Assembly (NCBI GenBank): GCA_002344065.1
Contig: DDTK01000012.1
Span: 62,001-126,000 of the forward strand
Reading direction: 5' to 3'
DNA length: 64,000 bases
Source: Flammeovirgaceae bacterium UBA2366
GTDB lineage: Bacteria > Bacteroidota > Bacteroidia > Cytophagales > Cyclobacteriaceae
Shown: positions 10,956 to 18,926 of the stretch, piece after piece
How the letters are laid out: every line of letters begins with the position of its first letter
Position numbering within the stretch: position 1 is the first letter of the stretch
Program-made: the position numbers and the translations under genes
Notes under the pieces: model-generated
The model's input: the letters and a program-made list of their open reading frames with translations, nothing else
What the model was told of the DNA's origin: nothing
The model's database searches: none

Positions 10956-11058
10956 CCTGCCTACCGGCAGGCAGGCCCGTGTACTCATCCAGCGCTACGC
11001 CCAATCCCCACTTGCCACTGCCAGGCCGAAGATTGGCCGATGCGCAGTCTGAGTACAC
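10956..11058. repeat. Nested palindromes: short GC-rich palindrome plus an 80-base hairpin
   Basis: CCTGCCTACCGGCAGGCAGG (10956-10975) is a near-perfect palindrome. Directly after it, 10979-11058 folds into one long hairpin: GTGTACTCA pairs with TGAGTACAC, then after a 4/4 internal loop GCGCTACGCCCAATC pairs with GATTGGCCGATGCGC (12 of 15). It lies in a 283-bp non-coding gap and is not needed for termination, since a separate terminator follows. It could be a palindromic interspersed element or a structured RNA. Confidence 0.6.
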
Positions 11059-11080
11059 TGAAAATATTTAAGATTCCATT

Positions 11081-11112
11081 GAGCCGTGTCAGCAGATTGA
11101 CACGGCTTTTTC
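11081..11112 (+). terminator. Rho-independent terminator
   Basis: The stem GCCGTGTCA / TGACACGGC with a six-base loop is followed by TTTTTCTTT. It closes the transcript of the small secreted protein and insulates the peptidase promoter that follows. Confidence 0.85.
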
Positions 11113-11129
11113 TTTGCCTGATCTACATT

Positions 11130-11159
11130 TTTGATTTAAATCCTAACCTGATACCTTTG
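11130..11159 (+). promoter_or_regulatory. Bacteroidota-type promoter for the M15 peptidase-GH1 pair
   Basis: TTTG at 11130-11133 and TACCTTTG at 11152-11159 are separated by 18 bases, matching the TTTG / TAnnTTTG consensus used by the Bacteroidota primary sigma factor. The downstream ATG lies 21 bases after the -7 box. Confidence 0.6.
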
Positions 11160-11180
11160 TAATCCTAACAATGTGCAGAA

Positions 11181-11990
11181 ATGCGTTTTTTCATTGGATT
11201 GCTATTTTTTAATCTCTCGCTGAGCTCCTTTACAGGCATTGCCCAAAGCTCACTTTTCGAGCCTTTTGATTGCCGCGCTGAAGTGGAAATCATTAACCGT
11301 ATTGAAAAAGAGAAGCAGCAACGCACGCTTGCTATTCGCGATTCGGTCACCAAAGCTGAGGCCTTGATAGCCCTGCAGAAGCGGGAAGAATTAAATAAGA
11401 TTCTGGAGTACTCGCAAAATGGCTGGATGCATTGGTCAACGGTAGATAACTTCACCTTCGGGAAAAACCGTGGCGGATTACCCATGATTACCGACCTCAC
11501 TGCCCTTCACCCCTACTTTCGCGATAAGGTGGCCCGGTTGATTTTCTTGTGTAAACAAAAGGGCATTGAACTTGAAATTGTAGAAACTTTTCGCACCCAT
11601 GCCAAGCAAGATGAATACAAAAGCATGGGGAAAAAATATACCCGCAGTGGTGCTGGCAAATCGAAACACCAGTACGGGCTTGCGGTAGATTTAGTGCCCA
11701 TCGTTAACGGTGAACCGGAATGGCACAACAAAGCACTTTGGAGAAAAATCGGGTTACTTGGTGAGCAACTTGGTTTGCGCTGGGGCGGCCGTTGGCGATA
11801 CCTGTATGATCCGGGTCATTTTGAATGGACCGGTGGATTAAGCGTTTACGACCTGGCTAATGGCAGACTGCCTTACATCCCCAAACAAGAAATAAACTAT
11901 CCGTGCATTGAAGACGATCTTCAATTACTAAGCCGCTATTGGGAACAATGGGAAACCGAGCAGGCTTCCTACGCGACTAAAAACCCATGA
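11181..11990 (+). CDS. Secreted M15-family peptidoglycan peptidase
   Basis: 269 residues with an N-terminal signal peptide (cleavage near GIAQS). The M15 zinc-site pattern is visible: His163 and Asp170 in SKHQYGLAVDL, and His213 in DPGHFEW. This is the arrangement of L-Ala-D-Glu endopeptidases and D-Ala-D-Ala carboxypeptidases of the M15B/C type. It probably trims or recycles cell-wall peptides in the periplasm. Its stop overlaps the start of the glycosidase gene (ATGA), so the two are translationally coupled. Confidence 0.82.
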   Translation: MRFFIGLLFFNLSLSSFTGIAQSSLFEPFDCRAEVEIINRIEKEKQQRTLAIRDSVTKAEALIALQKREELNKILEYSQNGWMHWSTVDNFTFGKNRGGLPMITDLTALHPYFRDKVARLIFLCKQKGIELEIVETFRTHAKQDEYKSMGKKYTRSGAGKSKHQYGLAVDLVPIVNGEPEWHNKALWRKIGLLGEQLGLRWGGRWRYLYDPGHFEWTGGLSVYDLANGRLPYIPKQEINYPCIEDDLQLLSRYWEQWETEQASYATKNP

Positions 11991-13183
11991 CCCTCTCCTT
12001 TCCTGATGATTTTATTTTTGGCACCAGCACGGCTGCCGCACAAATTGAAACCGCCTTTGAACACGACTGGCAGGGCGTAAAATCGCGCGATGGTTTTGTG
12101 TTTGACCGAACCACCGACCATGAACTGCGCTTTAAAGAAGATGCTGCCATTATCGCTTCCTTAGCGCCTGGCTATCGAATGGGTTTGATGTGGAGTAAAT
12201 TACAGCGCAAACCCTTCGGGGCTTTTGATGCTGATGCGGTAAAAGCCTATCATGATTTTCTCACCGACCTGAAAGCAAGAGGTGTGTCCATTATGATGGT
12301 GCTGCACCACTTCACCAACCCGCTATGGTTTGCTAAAACCGGGGGCTGGGAAAAGGAAGAAAACATTTTACAGTGGGTAGACTTCTGCAAAAAAGTTGTG
12401 GACGAGTTTGGTCATTATGTTACATCATGGAACACCTTTAATGAACCAAATGTATACGCCAGTTACGGTTGGATCACCGGCTTCTTCCCGCCATTTAAAA
12501 TCAACCCCTACCTGGCCGGTAAGGTGGTGAAGAACATGGGCAAGGCCCACAACCTTGTTTACGCGTACATCAAAAGCAAATTCCCGCAACAGCCGGTAGG
12601 CATTTCACACAATGCTGTGGTCTTCTCCTCCGAAAATGTGCTGGGCTGGTTTCCGGCACGGCTCTCCGACTGGTGGTTTATGGAATATGTACCCGATCAT
12701 TTCACTAACGTGGATTTTTTTGGCATGAGCTATTATGCACGCTTATCGCACGACCCCATGCCCATTACCTACATTGACACACCGCATAAAATCAAAGCGT
12801 TGGGCAAACAGCATGACGACATGTGGGAGTACCACCCGGAAGGCTTGCGCACCTGCCTGGACCGGTATTGGAAGAAATACAAAAAACCAATCATTATTAC
12901 CGAAAACGGGGTGTGCGATAGTTCTGATGAGCTTCGCCAGCAGGCTATACTGGATTACGCGGCCATTATTCACCAGGCCATTGCCGATGGCCTTGACATA
13001 CGCGGCTATTACTGGTGGAGTGCGTGGGATAATTTTGAATGGCACCTGGGCCCCACCTATCGGTTTGGCTTATACGAATGCGACCTGGAAACCAAAGCAA
13101 GGCGTAAGCGAAAAAGCGCTGGGGTATATGCAAAACTGGCGCACGGAAAAGAAATTTTTACAGAAGGCGTTCTCAGCGAATAG
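11987..13183 (+). CDS. Glycoside hydrolase family 1 (beta-glucosidase-like)
   Basis: 398 residues, shorter than the usual 440-480 of GH1. The acid/base Glu153 lies in TFNEPN and the nucleophile Glu306 in ITENG, so both catalytic residues are present. The opening FPDDFIFGTSTAAAQIE is also typical. It hydrolyses beta-glycosides by a retaining mechanism. There is no signal peptide, so it is probably cytoplasmic. It is coupled by a 4-base overlap to the M15 peptidase, an unusual partner. The short length suggests a compact barrel loop set rather than a truncation, because both ends look intact. Confidence 0.88.
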   Translation: MTLSFPDDFIFGTSTAAAQIETAFEHDWQGVKSRDGFVFDRTTDHELRFKEDAAIIASLAPGYRMGLMWSKLQRKPFGAFDADAVKAYHDFLTDLKARGVSIMMVLHHFTNPLWFAKTGGWEKEENILQWVDFCKKVVDEFGHYVTSWNTFNEPNVYASYGWITGFFPPFKINPYLAGKVVKNMGKAHNLVYAYIKSKFPQQPVGISHNAVVFSSENVLGWFPARLSDWWFMEYVPDHFTNVDFFGMSYYARLSHDPMPITYIDTPHKIKALGKQHDDMWEYHPEGLRTCLDRYWKKYKKPIIITENGVCDSSDELRQQAILDYAAIIHQAIADGLDIRGYYWWSAWDNFEWHLGPTYRFGLYECDLETKARRKRKSAGVYAKLAHGKEIFTEGVLSE

Positions 13184-13274
13184 TAAATTTTGTGGTTTAC
13201 TCAGGCCCCCGAAATAAAGGCTTACCTTGAGACATTACATGAACCAACTATCTTTATAAGACGATACTCAGTCG

Positions 13275-13318
13275 CGCCAATAAGCCTGCTTTGGGTCGCT
13301 TGGCGAAGGTTTATAGCG
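13275..13318. repeat. Imperfect inverted repeat before the first DUF2306-like gene
   Basis: CGCCAATAAGCC (13275-13286) pairs imperfectly with GGTTTATAGCG (13308-13318), and CGCCAA also pairs exactly with TTGGCG at 13300-13305. It is followed by GTGGGCAACCATAAAAACC, which resembles the sequence just before the second gene. It is treated here as a possible cassette boundary. Confidence 0.4.
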
Positions 13319-13358
13319 TGTAAAAAAAAGTAGTGGGCAACCATAAAAACCGACCGAA

Positions 13359-13979
13359 ATGAAAAAACATTACTTCTCTGTTGTTAGTATCTTTTTACTA
13401 CTGTTATCCCTGATTGCATTTTCTGATAACTTAATTACAGACGTAGGACAAGAAAGCAACAGCGACCCAAAATTCATAATCCACGGACTGTTTATGTTTG
13501 CCTGGTTCATCATATTCGTTGTCCAAGCCAATTTTATTCGGAAAGAAGATTACAAAGCTCATTTAAAATGGGGAATCACAGGAATAATAACAGCCATCGG
13601 AGTTTTTCTAAGTACTTTGTATGTATTCATCGCAGTTTATCAAGGATGGGATGTCATGCCCTATTTCGCAAAAGCTAATCGCTTTTTTATGCTGAGCTTT
13701 GCCGTTTTAGTTGTACTCGGCTATATAAACAGACAAAGAGCAAACAAACACAAACGGTTTATCTATTTGGCTTCCCTGTTGATTCTCGAACCTATATTGA
13801 GCCGGGTTACTGGAAATCTGCATATTGAAAATGTAGAAGCATTTATTGCTATCGTTTGGAATGGACTGTTCATTTCTCTTTTTGTGTTTGACTGGATTTC
13901 GCTGAAAAGAATACATAAAATCAGTTGGATGGGGTTTGTGTGGTTTTATATCGTTTGGGCAATATCCGTACTGACTTAA
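13359..13979 (+). CDS. Six-helix membrane protein, DUF2306-like
   Basis: 206 residues with about six hydrophobic segments and short charged loops. The motif AHLKWGITG (around residue 67) resembles the His-containing loop of small DUF2306/cytochrome-b561-like proteins. No enzymatic residues can be assigned. Its codon use and AT content differ visibly from the glycosidase upstream. It is bounded on both sides by long imperfect palindromes, which suggests recent acquisition as a cassette. Confidence 0.6.
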   Translation: MKKHYFSVVSIFLLLLSLIAFSDNLITDVGQESNSDPKFIIHGLFMFAWFIIFVVQANFIRKEDYKAHLKWGITGIITAIGVFLSTLYVFIAVYQGWDVMPYFAKANRFFMLSFAVLVVLGYINRQRANKHKRFIYLASLLILEPILSRVTGNLHIENVEAFIAIVWNGLFISLFVFDWISLKRIHKISWMGFVWFYIVWAISVLT

Positions 13980-14024
13980 TTTGAAAAAGGAAAGGACTGA
14001 ATAATGTAATCCCACAACAGCACA

Positions 14025-14148
14025 TACACGCAAGCAAGGATTTCGTGCTTCGTAGGACAGAAAAGTGCTAAATTTAAAGTTCAGTTCTTCGTAGGAAGTT
14101 CAGTGGTTAAAATCCCTGCCTGCGTGTATCTGCAAAACGTTGGCAGTA
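14025..14148. repeat. Long inverted repeat (attC-like spacer) between two membrane-protein genes
   Basis: The 19-base arms at 14025-14043 and 14110-14128 (TACACGCAAGCAAGGATTT versus AAATCCCTGCCTGCGTGTA) pair with two mismatches. Inside the loop CTTCGTAGGA occurs twice. The structure ends in AACGTTGGCAGTAAC. TTGGCAGTA (14140-14148) recurs inverted as TACTGCCAA at 14813-14821, after the next gene. The layout is like an integron attC site, but the core does not match the GTTRRRY consensus exactly. Confidence 0.55.
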
Positions 14149-14175
14149 ACTTAAAAACCAAACTTAAATTCAAGA

Positions 14176-14808
14176 ATGAATATCTACGAGATAATGACCA
14201 TTTCACACGTGATTTTTACAATCTTAGCATTGTTAAGCGGGCTAATAGCCATCATGGTTAATCCTAAAGGTGGTGAAGTCCATAAAAAATCAGGACGTGC
14301 TTATTATTATTTTTATACTGGTGTGATTCTGACCGCTTTTTTAATGCTCACCATCAAGTTCAAAATCTTTTTCTTTGCACTAACTCTTTTTGGTATCTAC
14401 CTAATTGTTGCTGGTGATTATTACGCAAAAAAAAGTGAAAAAATAATTGCCAAAAATTGGTGGGTTTTGAGCCTACTTATCGTAACAGTTTTTGTTTATG
14501 TGATTGATGCTCTCTTTGTAATCAACAACATTGAACACATTGGGCTTGGCTGGACAATTGTACGTTTGACTTTTGCAGCTATTGCATTATCTACACTAAT
14601 TTTTGAATTAAGTATTAAAAGAAATAGAATACTATTGCACGCAACTTTAATGCTACTTTCGTTTATACCTTTGATTAACGGTTTATTAGCGAGGTTATCT
14701 CCAGGTGAATACATTTGGGTATCCTGGATTCTAGGATATGCTGTATTTATACCTCTTATTATACTTTGGTTTAAGATGTCTAAAAAATTACAGGCATTTC
14801 TAAAATGA
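14176..14808 (+). CDS. Multi-pass membrane protein, DUF2306-like
   Basis: 210 residues with about six or seven membrane segments. The sequence HKKSGRAYYYFYTGVI around residue 36 resembles the conserved His-Gly loop of DUF2306 proteins, and the overall layout is like the gene before it. It is AT-rich relative to the surrounding genes. It is flanked by TTGGCAGTA and its inverted copy 665 bases away, which supports its being a discrete transferable unit. Function unknown. Confidence 0.6.
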   Translation: MNIYEIMTISHVIFTILALLSGLIAIMVNPKGGEVHKKSGRAYYYFYTGVILTAFLMLTIKFKIFFFALTLFGIYLIVAGDYYAKKSEKIIAKNWWVLSLLIVTVFVYVIDALFVINNIEHIGLGWTIVRLTFAAIALSTLIFELSIKRNRILLHATLMLLSFIPLINGLLARLSPGEYIWVSWILGYAVFIPLIILWFKMSKKLQAFLK

Positions 14809-14812
14809 AAGC

Positions 14813-14880
14813 TACTGCCAATACGGGCTTTGCATCAGGCGGGTGACCCCGACAAGTCGAGAAAGGCTGTGCAAACCTGG
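14813..14880. repeat. Inverted-repeat spacer after the second DUF2306-like gene
   Basis: It opens with TACTGCCAA (inverted copy of 14140-14148). GGGCTTTGCA (14825-14834) can pair imperfectly with TGCAAACC (14870-14877). The gap up to 14957 holds no gene. Confidence 0.4.
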
Positions 14881-14957
14881 AGCTTTGTGCTTCTTATTCT
14901 GTTGAACCCTGGACAGGCCTGACATTTACGAATATCAACAGATCAGTCACCAACTTT

Positions 14958-15536
14958 TTACTGCAGCTGAAGTTCCGTTATCTCTTTCGCATTATAATAG
15001 GATTTTGATTTGGGCGAAAAATATTCAACCACCTGAAAGGAAACGCTTGCCTTCTTTCCTACCAGCTTCTTCGGATTATCCATAAAATCATCGGAGCCGG
15101 GGAAATAGCGTGTCCAGATTAAGCGGTGCTCTTTACCGGTATCTTCCTTAAAGGTAATGTAAACAAATTCGCCCACATCAACTGATTTTATCTGACCTGA
15201 AAACTTAAGTTGTTCGGTTGGATTTTCGTCATCTTTTATAAACAATGTAGCAAATACATCCGGGCATATAATGGCCATTTGTATACCCACTTTCTCTCCA
15301 AACTTCCGCATGACTTCCGGATCCGATAAATCTACATCCAGCTTTTGCTTACCCGCACTTTCCAACATGCAAAAACCCAAAGCCATTTCAATTTCAGAGC
15401 GATCCTTCATCTTGGAAGCGTCTTTTTTCTGAACGCATTCACAGGTTTCAGTGGCCACGATTTTGTGCACATCGTCCTGGGCAAAAAGCAAAGCAGGCGA
15501 AATGAAAACAACAAGCAGTAAAAGGATTTTCTTCAT
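14958..15536 (-). CDS. Secreted protein of unknown function
   Basis: 192 residues from the ATG at 15536 (MKKILLLLVVFISPALLFAQ), chosen because it gives a clean signal peptide; an in-frame start lies 18 bases upstream. The mature N-terminal part has a Cys-Glu-Cys pair (TCECVQKKDASKM) and two further cysteines, as in small Bacteroidota periplasmic proteins. The C-terminal 80 residues look like an OB-type beta domain (GQIKSVDVGEFVYITFKEDTGKEHRLIW). It lies downstream of glpK on the same strand, but 115 bases of repeat-like spacer make cotranscription doubtful. Confidence 0.6.
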   Translation of the reverse strand: MKKILLLLVVFISPALLFAQDDVHKIVATETCECVQKKDASKMKDRSEIEMALGFCMLESAGKQKLDVDLSDPEVMRKFGEKVGIQMAIICPDVFATLFIKDDENPTEQLKFSGQIKSVDVGEFVYITFKEDTGKEHRLIWTRYFPGSDDFMDNPKKLVGKKASVSFQVVEYFSPKSKSYYNAKEITELQLQ

Positions 15537-15603
15537 AGCAGTTGATTTTAACATTTTATGTATAATAATTTAACGAGTATCCGCTTCCAAACCTAGCTCG
15601 CGT

Positions 15604-15634
15604 GATTGCGAATGGTGGCGAAGCAATCGCAATC
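15604..15634. repeat. Possible relic of a miniature inverted-repeat element
   Basis: GATTGCGA (15604-15611) and TCGCAATC (15627-15634) form an inverted pair and resemble the ends (ATTGCGA/TCGCAAT) and the GAAGCAATC core of the two full elements after tex. It looks like a shortened copy. Confidence 0.4.
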
Positions 15635-15651
15635 TGCAATCTTAATTAATT

Positions 15652-17142
15652 TCATAGTCCAGGATCAATCCACCCTTTCGTTCGTTCAACGGCCCGCTTC
15701 CAACCAGTATAGAGCTTATCGCGTGTGGCAGCATCCATTGAAGCTTTAAATGTTTTGTTAATCCTTCGGTTTGCAATAATATCCTCTTTCTTCCATAACC
15801 CCACGTGTATGCCGGCTAAAAAGGCCGCACCCATGGCGGTAGATTCAATCACTTCGGGTCGCTCCACTTCGGTGCCCAGTATATCGGCCTGAAACTGCAT
15901 GAGAATGTTATTCGCGCAGGCTCCTCCATCTACTTTGAGTTTGGCCAACTTTAATCCGGCATCTTCTTCCATGGCATTCAGCACATCTTTGGTCTGGTAC
16001 GCCAATGACTCAAGCGTAGCTTTGATAATGTGATCCTTACCGGTATCGCGCGTTAAACCAAAAATGGCCCCGCGTGCATACATGTCCCAATACGGTGCGC
16101 CTAATCCGGCAAAGGCAGGAACAACATACACTTCGTTTGAGCCTAATGCTTTCGCTGCGAAATATTCCGAGTCTTTGGATTCATCAATTATGCCCAAACT
16201 GTCGCGCAGCCATTGCACGGCCGCACCGGCAATGAATACACTTCCCTCCAGGGCATATTCAACTTTATCGCCCAGTTGCCACGCAATGGTAGTGATCAAT
16301 CCATTTTTTGATTGCTGAATTTTAGTGCCGGTGTTCATCAGCATAAAGCAACCTGTGCCATAGGTATTTTTTGCCATGCCGGGTTCAAAACACGCCTGCC
16401 CGAATAAAGCAGCCTGCTGATCACCGGCAACACCACAGATTGGAATGTAGGTATCGGATAATTGAACATGACCAAAATTGTGCGCTGATGTATGGACGGA
16501 GGGCATCATGTTTTCAGGAATCGAAAGTTCGCGAAGCAAGTGCTCGTCCCATTGGAGCGTTCGGATATTGAACAGAAGTGTTCGCGATGCATTGGTAACA
16601 TCCGTGGCGTGTACTTTTCGGTTAGTCATGTTCCAGATCAGCCACGTATCAATAGTTCCAAAAGCAAGTTCACCCCTACTCGCCTGTTCCCTCGCTCCTT
16701 TTACGTTATCTAAAATCCATTTGATCTTTGTTCCTGAAAAATAGGAATCGATGACCAGCCCGGTGTTTTCACGAACGTAGGCTGTGAGTCCCTTTTCTTT
16801 TAGATCTTCACAAATGGAAGCGGTTCGTTTATCCTGCCACACGATAGCGTTGTAAATAGGCTCACCAGTAGTTTTGTTCCATACCACCGTTGTTTCGCGC
16901 TGGTTGGTAATGCCTATTGCTTGAATAGAAGTCACATCAACCTTATGCTCACGGATTAAGGAATCCAGTACACCTAATTGTGAACTTAAAATTTCCCTGG
17001 GGTCGTGCTCCACCCATCCGGCCTGCGGAAATAGTTGTCTGAATTCTTTTTGAGCGATACCCTTTATTTCTCCCTGCTCATTAAAAAGTACAGCGCGTGA
17101 ACTGGTAGTTCCCTGGTCGAGGGCGATGATGTGTTTAGTCAT
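15652..17142 (-). CDS. glpK: Glycerol kinase
   Basis: 496 residues, full length. The FGGY-kinase phosphate-binding start DQGTTSSRAVLF is at residues 8-19. GVAGDQQAALFGQ and DGGACANNILMQFQADILG (adenosine site) are present. It phosphorylates glycerol to sn-glycerol 3-phosphate with ATP in the cytoplasm. glpD lies 43 bases upstream on the same strand, giving the two-step route to dihydroxyacetone phosphate. The facilitator glpF is about 6 kb away, so the set is split. Confidence 0.97.
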   Translation of the reverse strand: MTKHIIALDQGTTSSRAVLFNEQGEIKGIAQKEFRQLFPQAGWVEHDPREILSSQLGVLDSLIREHKVDVTSIQAIGITNQRETTVVWNKTTGEPIYNAIVWQDKRTASICEDLKEKGLTAYVRENTGLVIDSYFSGTKIKWILDNVKGAREQASRGELAFGTIDTWLIWNMTNRKVHATDVTNASRTLLFNIRTLQWDEHLLRELSIPENMMPSVHTSAHNFGHVQLSDTYIPICGVAGDQQAALFGQACFEPGMAKNTYGTGCFMLMNTGTKIQQSKNGLITTIAWQLGDKVEYALEGSVFIAGAAVQWLRDSLGIIDESKDSEYFAAKALGSNEVYVVPAFAGLGAPYWDMYARGAIFGLTRDTGKDHIIKATLESLAYQTKDVLNAMEEDAGLKLAKLKVDGGACANNILMQFQADILGTEVERPEVIESTAMGAAFLAGIHVGLWKKEDIIANRRINKTFKASMDAATRDKLYTGWKRAVERTKGWIDPGL

Positions 17143-17205
17143 TGGGAATTGGTCAGTTGGTCATTAGCAAATTGGTCATTAGTCATTAGTCATTGGTCAT
17201 TAGTT
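17138..17205. repeat. Word-repeat spacer between glpD and glpK
   Basis: TTGGTCATTAG and its variants (TTAGTCATTAGTCATTGG) are repeated about five times in 68 bases. The repeat runs past the glpD stop, so the last glpD residues (LMTND) are encoded by the repeated word. Confidence 0.7.
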
Positions 17206-18820
17206 GTGCCTCCTGAATTGCGTGTTCCAACTTAGCTAATTCTTGTTTGTATTGCTCATACTTCCAACTGAAATATTCTTTGAAGTCACCAAGAATGGTA
17301 TTCATAACCAGCTTAAGACGGGGCATATCAAAAAACAACATACCCGTTCTGCGAATGAAAAAATCGAGCGGGGTTTGAACCATTTCGTTTTCAAGCGTGA
17401 AGAAAAGTTCTGACCGGGCTAGGTTAACGTTACTATCATCACCCGAAAATTTTTCGAGTCCAAACAGTATGTCATCCGTTTGCCTGCCGTAGGTTTCTAC
17501 CAGGTAATCGGCATAGCGCTCCAAACCAAATGGCGTAAGGTTTGACGCTACGGCTTTTCTATAGGCACGTACATCATCAACGTTACTGAAAGCTTCATTG
17601 CACAGACTGATTTTATCGGTATAACAGGATTTTAAATTGCGGTCATCAAACGATTCACTGATAACCATGTCAACCACGCGTTCGGCCATCTTTCGGTACC
17701 CGGTTAGCTTACCTCCTGCTATGGAAATTAACCCGGAGGGCGATTGAAAGATTTCATCTTTCCGCGAAAGTTCTGAAGCAGATTTTCCTTCTTCATGGAT
17801 CAAGGGCCGCAACCCTGCCCAACTTGATTCCACATCCGCAAGTTGAAGGTTAACCTCCGGGAAGGAATCGTTCACAGCCTCAATCAGGTACCGGGCATCT
17901 TCCACTGTTGTTTTTACCTCATCAATCGCCTGATGATAATCAGTATCCGTAGTGCCTATGTAAGTGGTTCTTCCTCTGGGTATGGCAAAAATCATTCTTC
18001 CATCGGGCACATCGAAATAAATAGCCTGGCGAACAGGAAATTTTTTACGATCAACCACAATATGAACACCTTTGGTGAGGTGCAGTTGTTTTCCCTTTTT
18101 CGATTTGTCCAGTACACGTAGTTCATCTACCCATGGACCGGCCGCATTTACAACGGTAGTGGCGCTGATGGCTATGGTTTGCTGCGTCAGCACATCTGCA
18201 GCTTTTACACCACACACCGCACCACCTTCGTAACTAAAATCGGTAGCCCGGATATAATTGCTCACGCAGGCGCCATGAGCAGCGGCCGTTTTCATAATTT
18301 CAAGTGTAAGCCGGCCATCATCGGTACGGTACTCGGCATATAAGCCGCCACCCTTAACATCATCCGGCTTCAACAAGGGCTCATGCTTAAGCGTTGCGGA
18401 TCGAACCAGCATAATTCGTTGATCTTCCGGTTTAACACCGGCCAGCCAATCGTATAGTTTCAATCCGAAGGAAGTGAGCAGGCTTCCAAATCCCCTGCCC
18501 TCTTTTAAGGGAAGCAACATTTTTTCAGCTACTACCAGGTGTGGTGCAAGCTTATGCAGAATAGCCCGTTCACTACCGACCTCCTTTACTAACCCGAACT
18601 CGAGTTGTTTTAAATAGCGAAGTCCGCCATGAATAAGTTTGGTTGAACGTGAACTGGTGCCATAAGCAAAATCATTCTTTTCAATAAGGGCTGTTTTTAA
18701 TCCGCGTGAAGCTGCATCCAGCGCTATGCCTGCCCCGGTAATACCGCCACCAATAATTAACAAGTCAAATTTTTCTTGCTGAAGGTGGAGAAGTGCTTGC
18801 TGACGATTAAACAAATTCAT
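17186..18820 (-). CDS. glpD: Glycerol-3-phosphate dehydrogenase (FAD-dependent)
   Basis: 544 residues from the ATG at 18820; a GTG two codons earlier is possible, but AGGTGG sits just before the ATG as a ribosome-binding-like site. The N-terminal FAD fold DLLIIGGGITGAGIALDAASRG and the following SRSTKLIHGGLRYL are diagnostic. It oxidises glycerol 3-phosphate to dihydroxyacetone phosphate and passes electrons to quinone at the inner membrane. It is upstream of glpK in the same direction. The extreme C-terminus is made of intergenic repeat words. Confidence 0.96.
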   Translation of the reverse strand: MNLFNRQQALLHLQQEKFDLLIIGGGITGAGIALDAASRGLKTALIEKNDFAYGTSSRSTKLIHGGLRYLKQLEFGLVKEVGSERAILHKLAPHLVVAEKMLLPLKEGRGFGSLLTSFGLKLYDWLAGVKPEDQRIMLVRSATLKHEPLLKPDDVKGGGLYAEYRTDDGRLTLEIMKTAAAHGACVSNYIRATDFSYEGGAVCGVKAADVLTQQTIAISATTVVNAAGPWVDELRVLDKSKKGKQLHLTKGVHIVVDRKKFPVRQAIYFDVPDGRMIFAIPRGRTTYIGTTDTDYHQAIDEVKTTVEDARYLIEAVNDSFPEVNLQLADVESSWAGLRPLIHEEGKSASELSRKDEIFQSPSGLISIAGGKLTGYRKMAERVVDMVISESFDDRNLKSCYTDKISLCNEAFSNVDDVRAYRKAVASNLTPFGLERYADYLVETYGRQTDDILFGLEKFSGDDSNVNLARSELFFTLENEMVQTPLDFFIRRTGMLFFDMPRLKLVMNTILGDFKEYFSWKYEQYKQELAKLEHAIQEAQLMTND

Positions 18821-18926
18821 AACCACCTCAAACTACAAAGAAATTCAAGAGCATATTTAATCTCGGATCACAATTTTTTCCAGCATGAGCCAGTTAAATA
18901 ACCTCATGAAATTCCAGTAACATGCA

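Noticed and set aside
14025..14148. True integron attC site
   Set aside because: The end core GTTGGCA does not fit GTTRRRY and no integron integrase is in the window, so only an attC-like structure is claimed.
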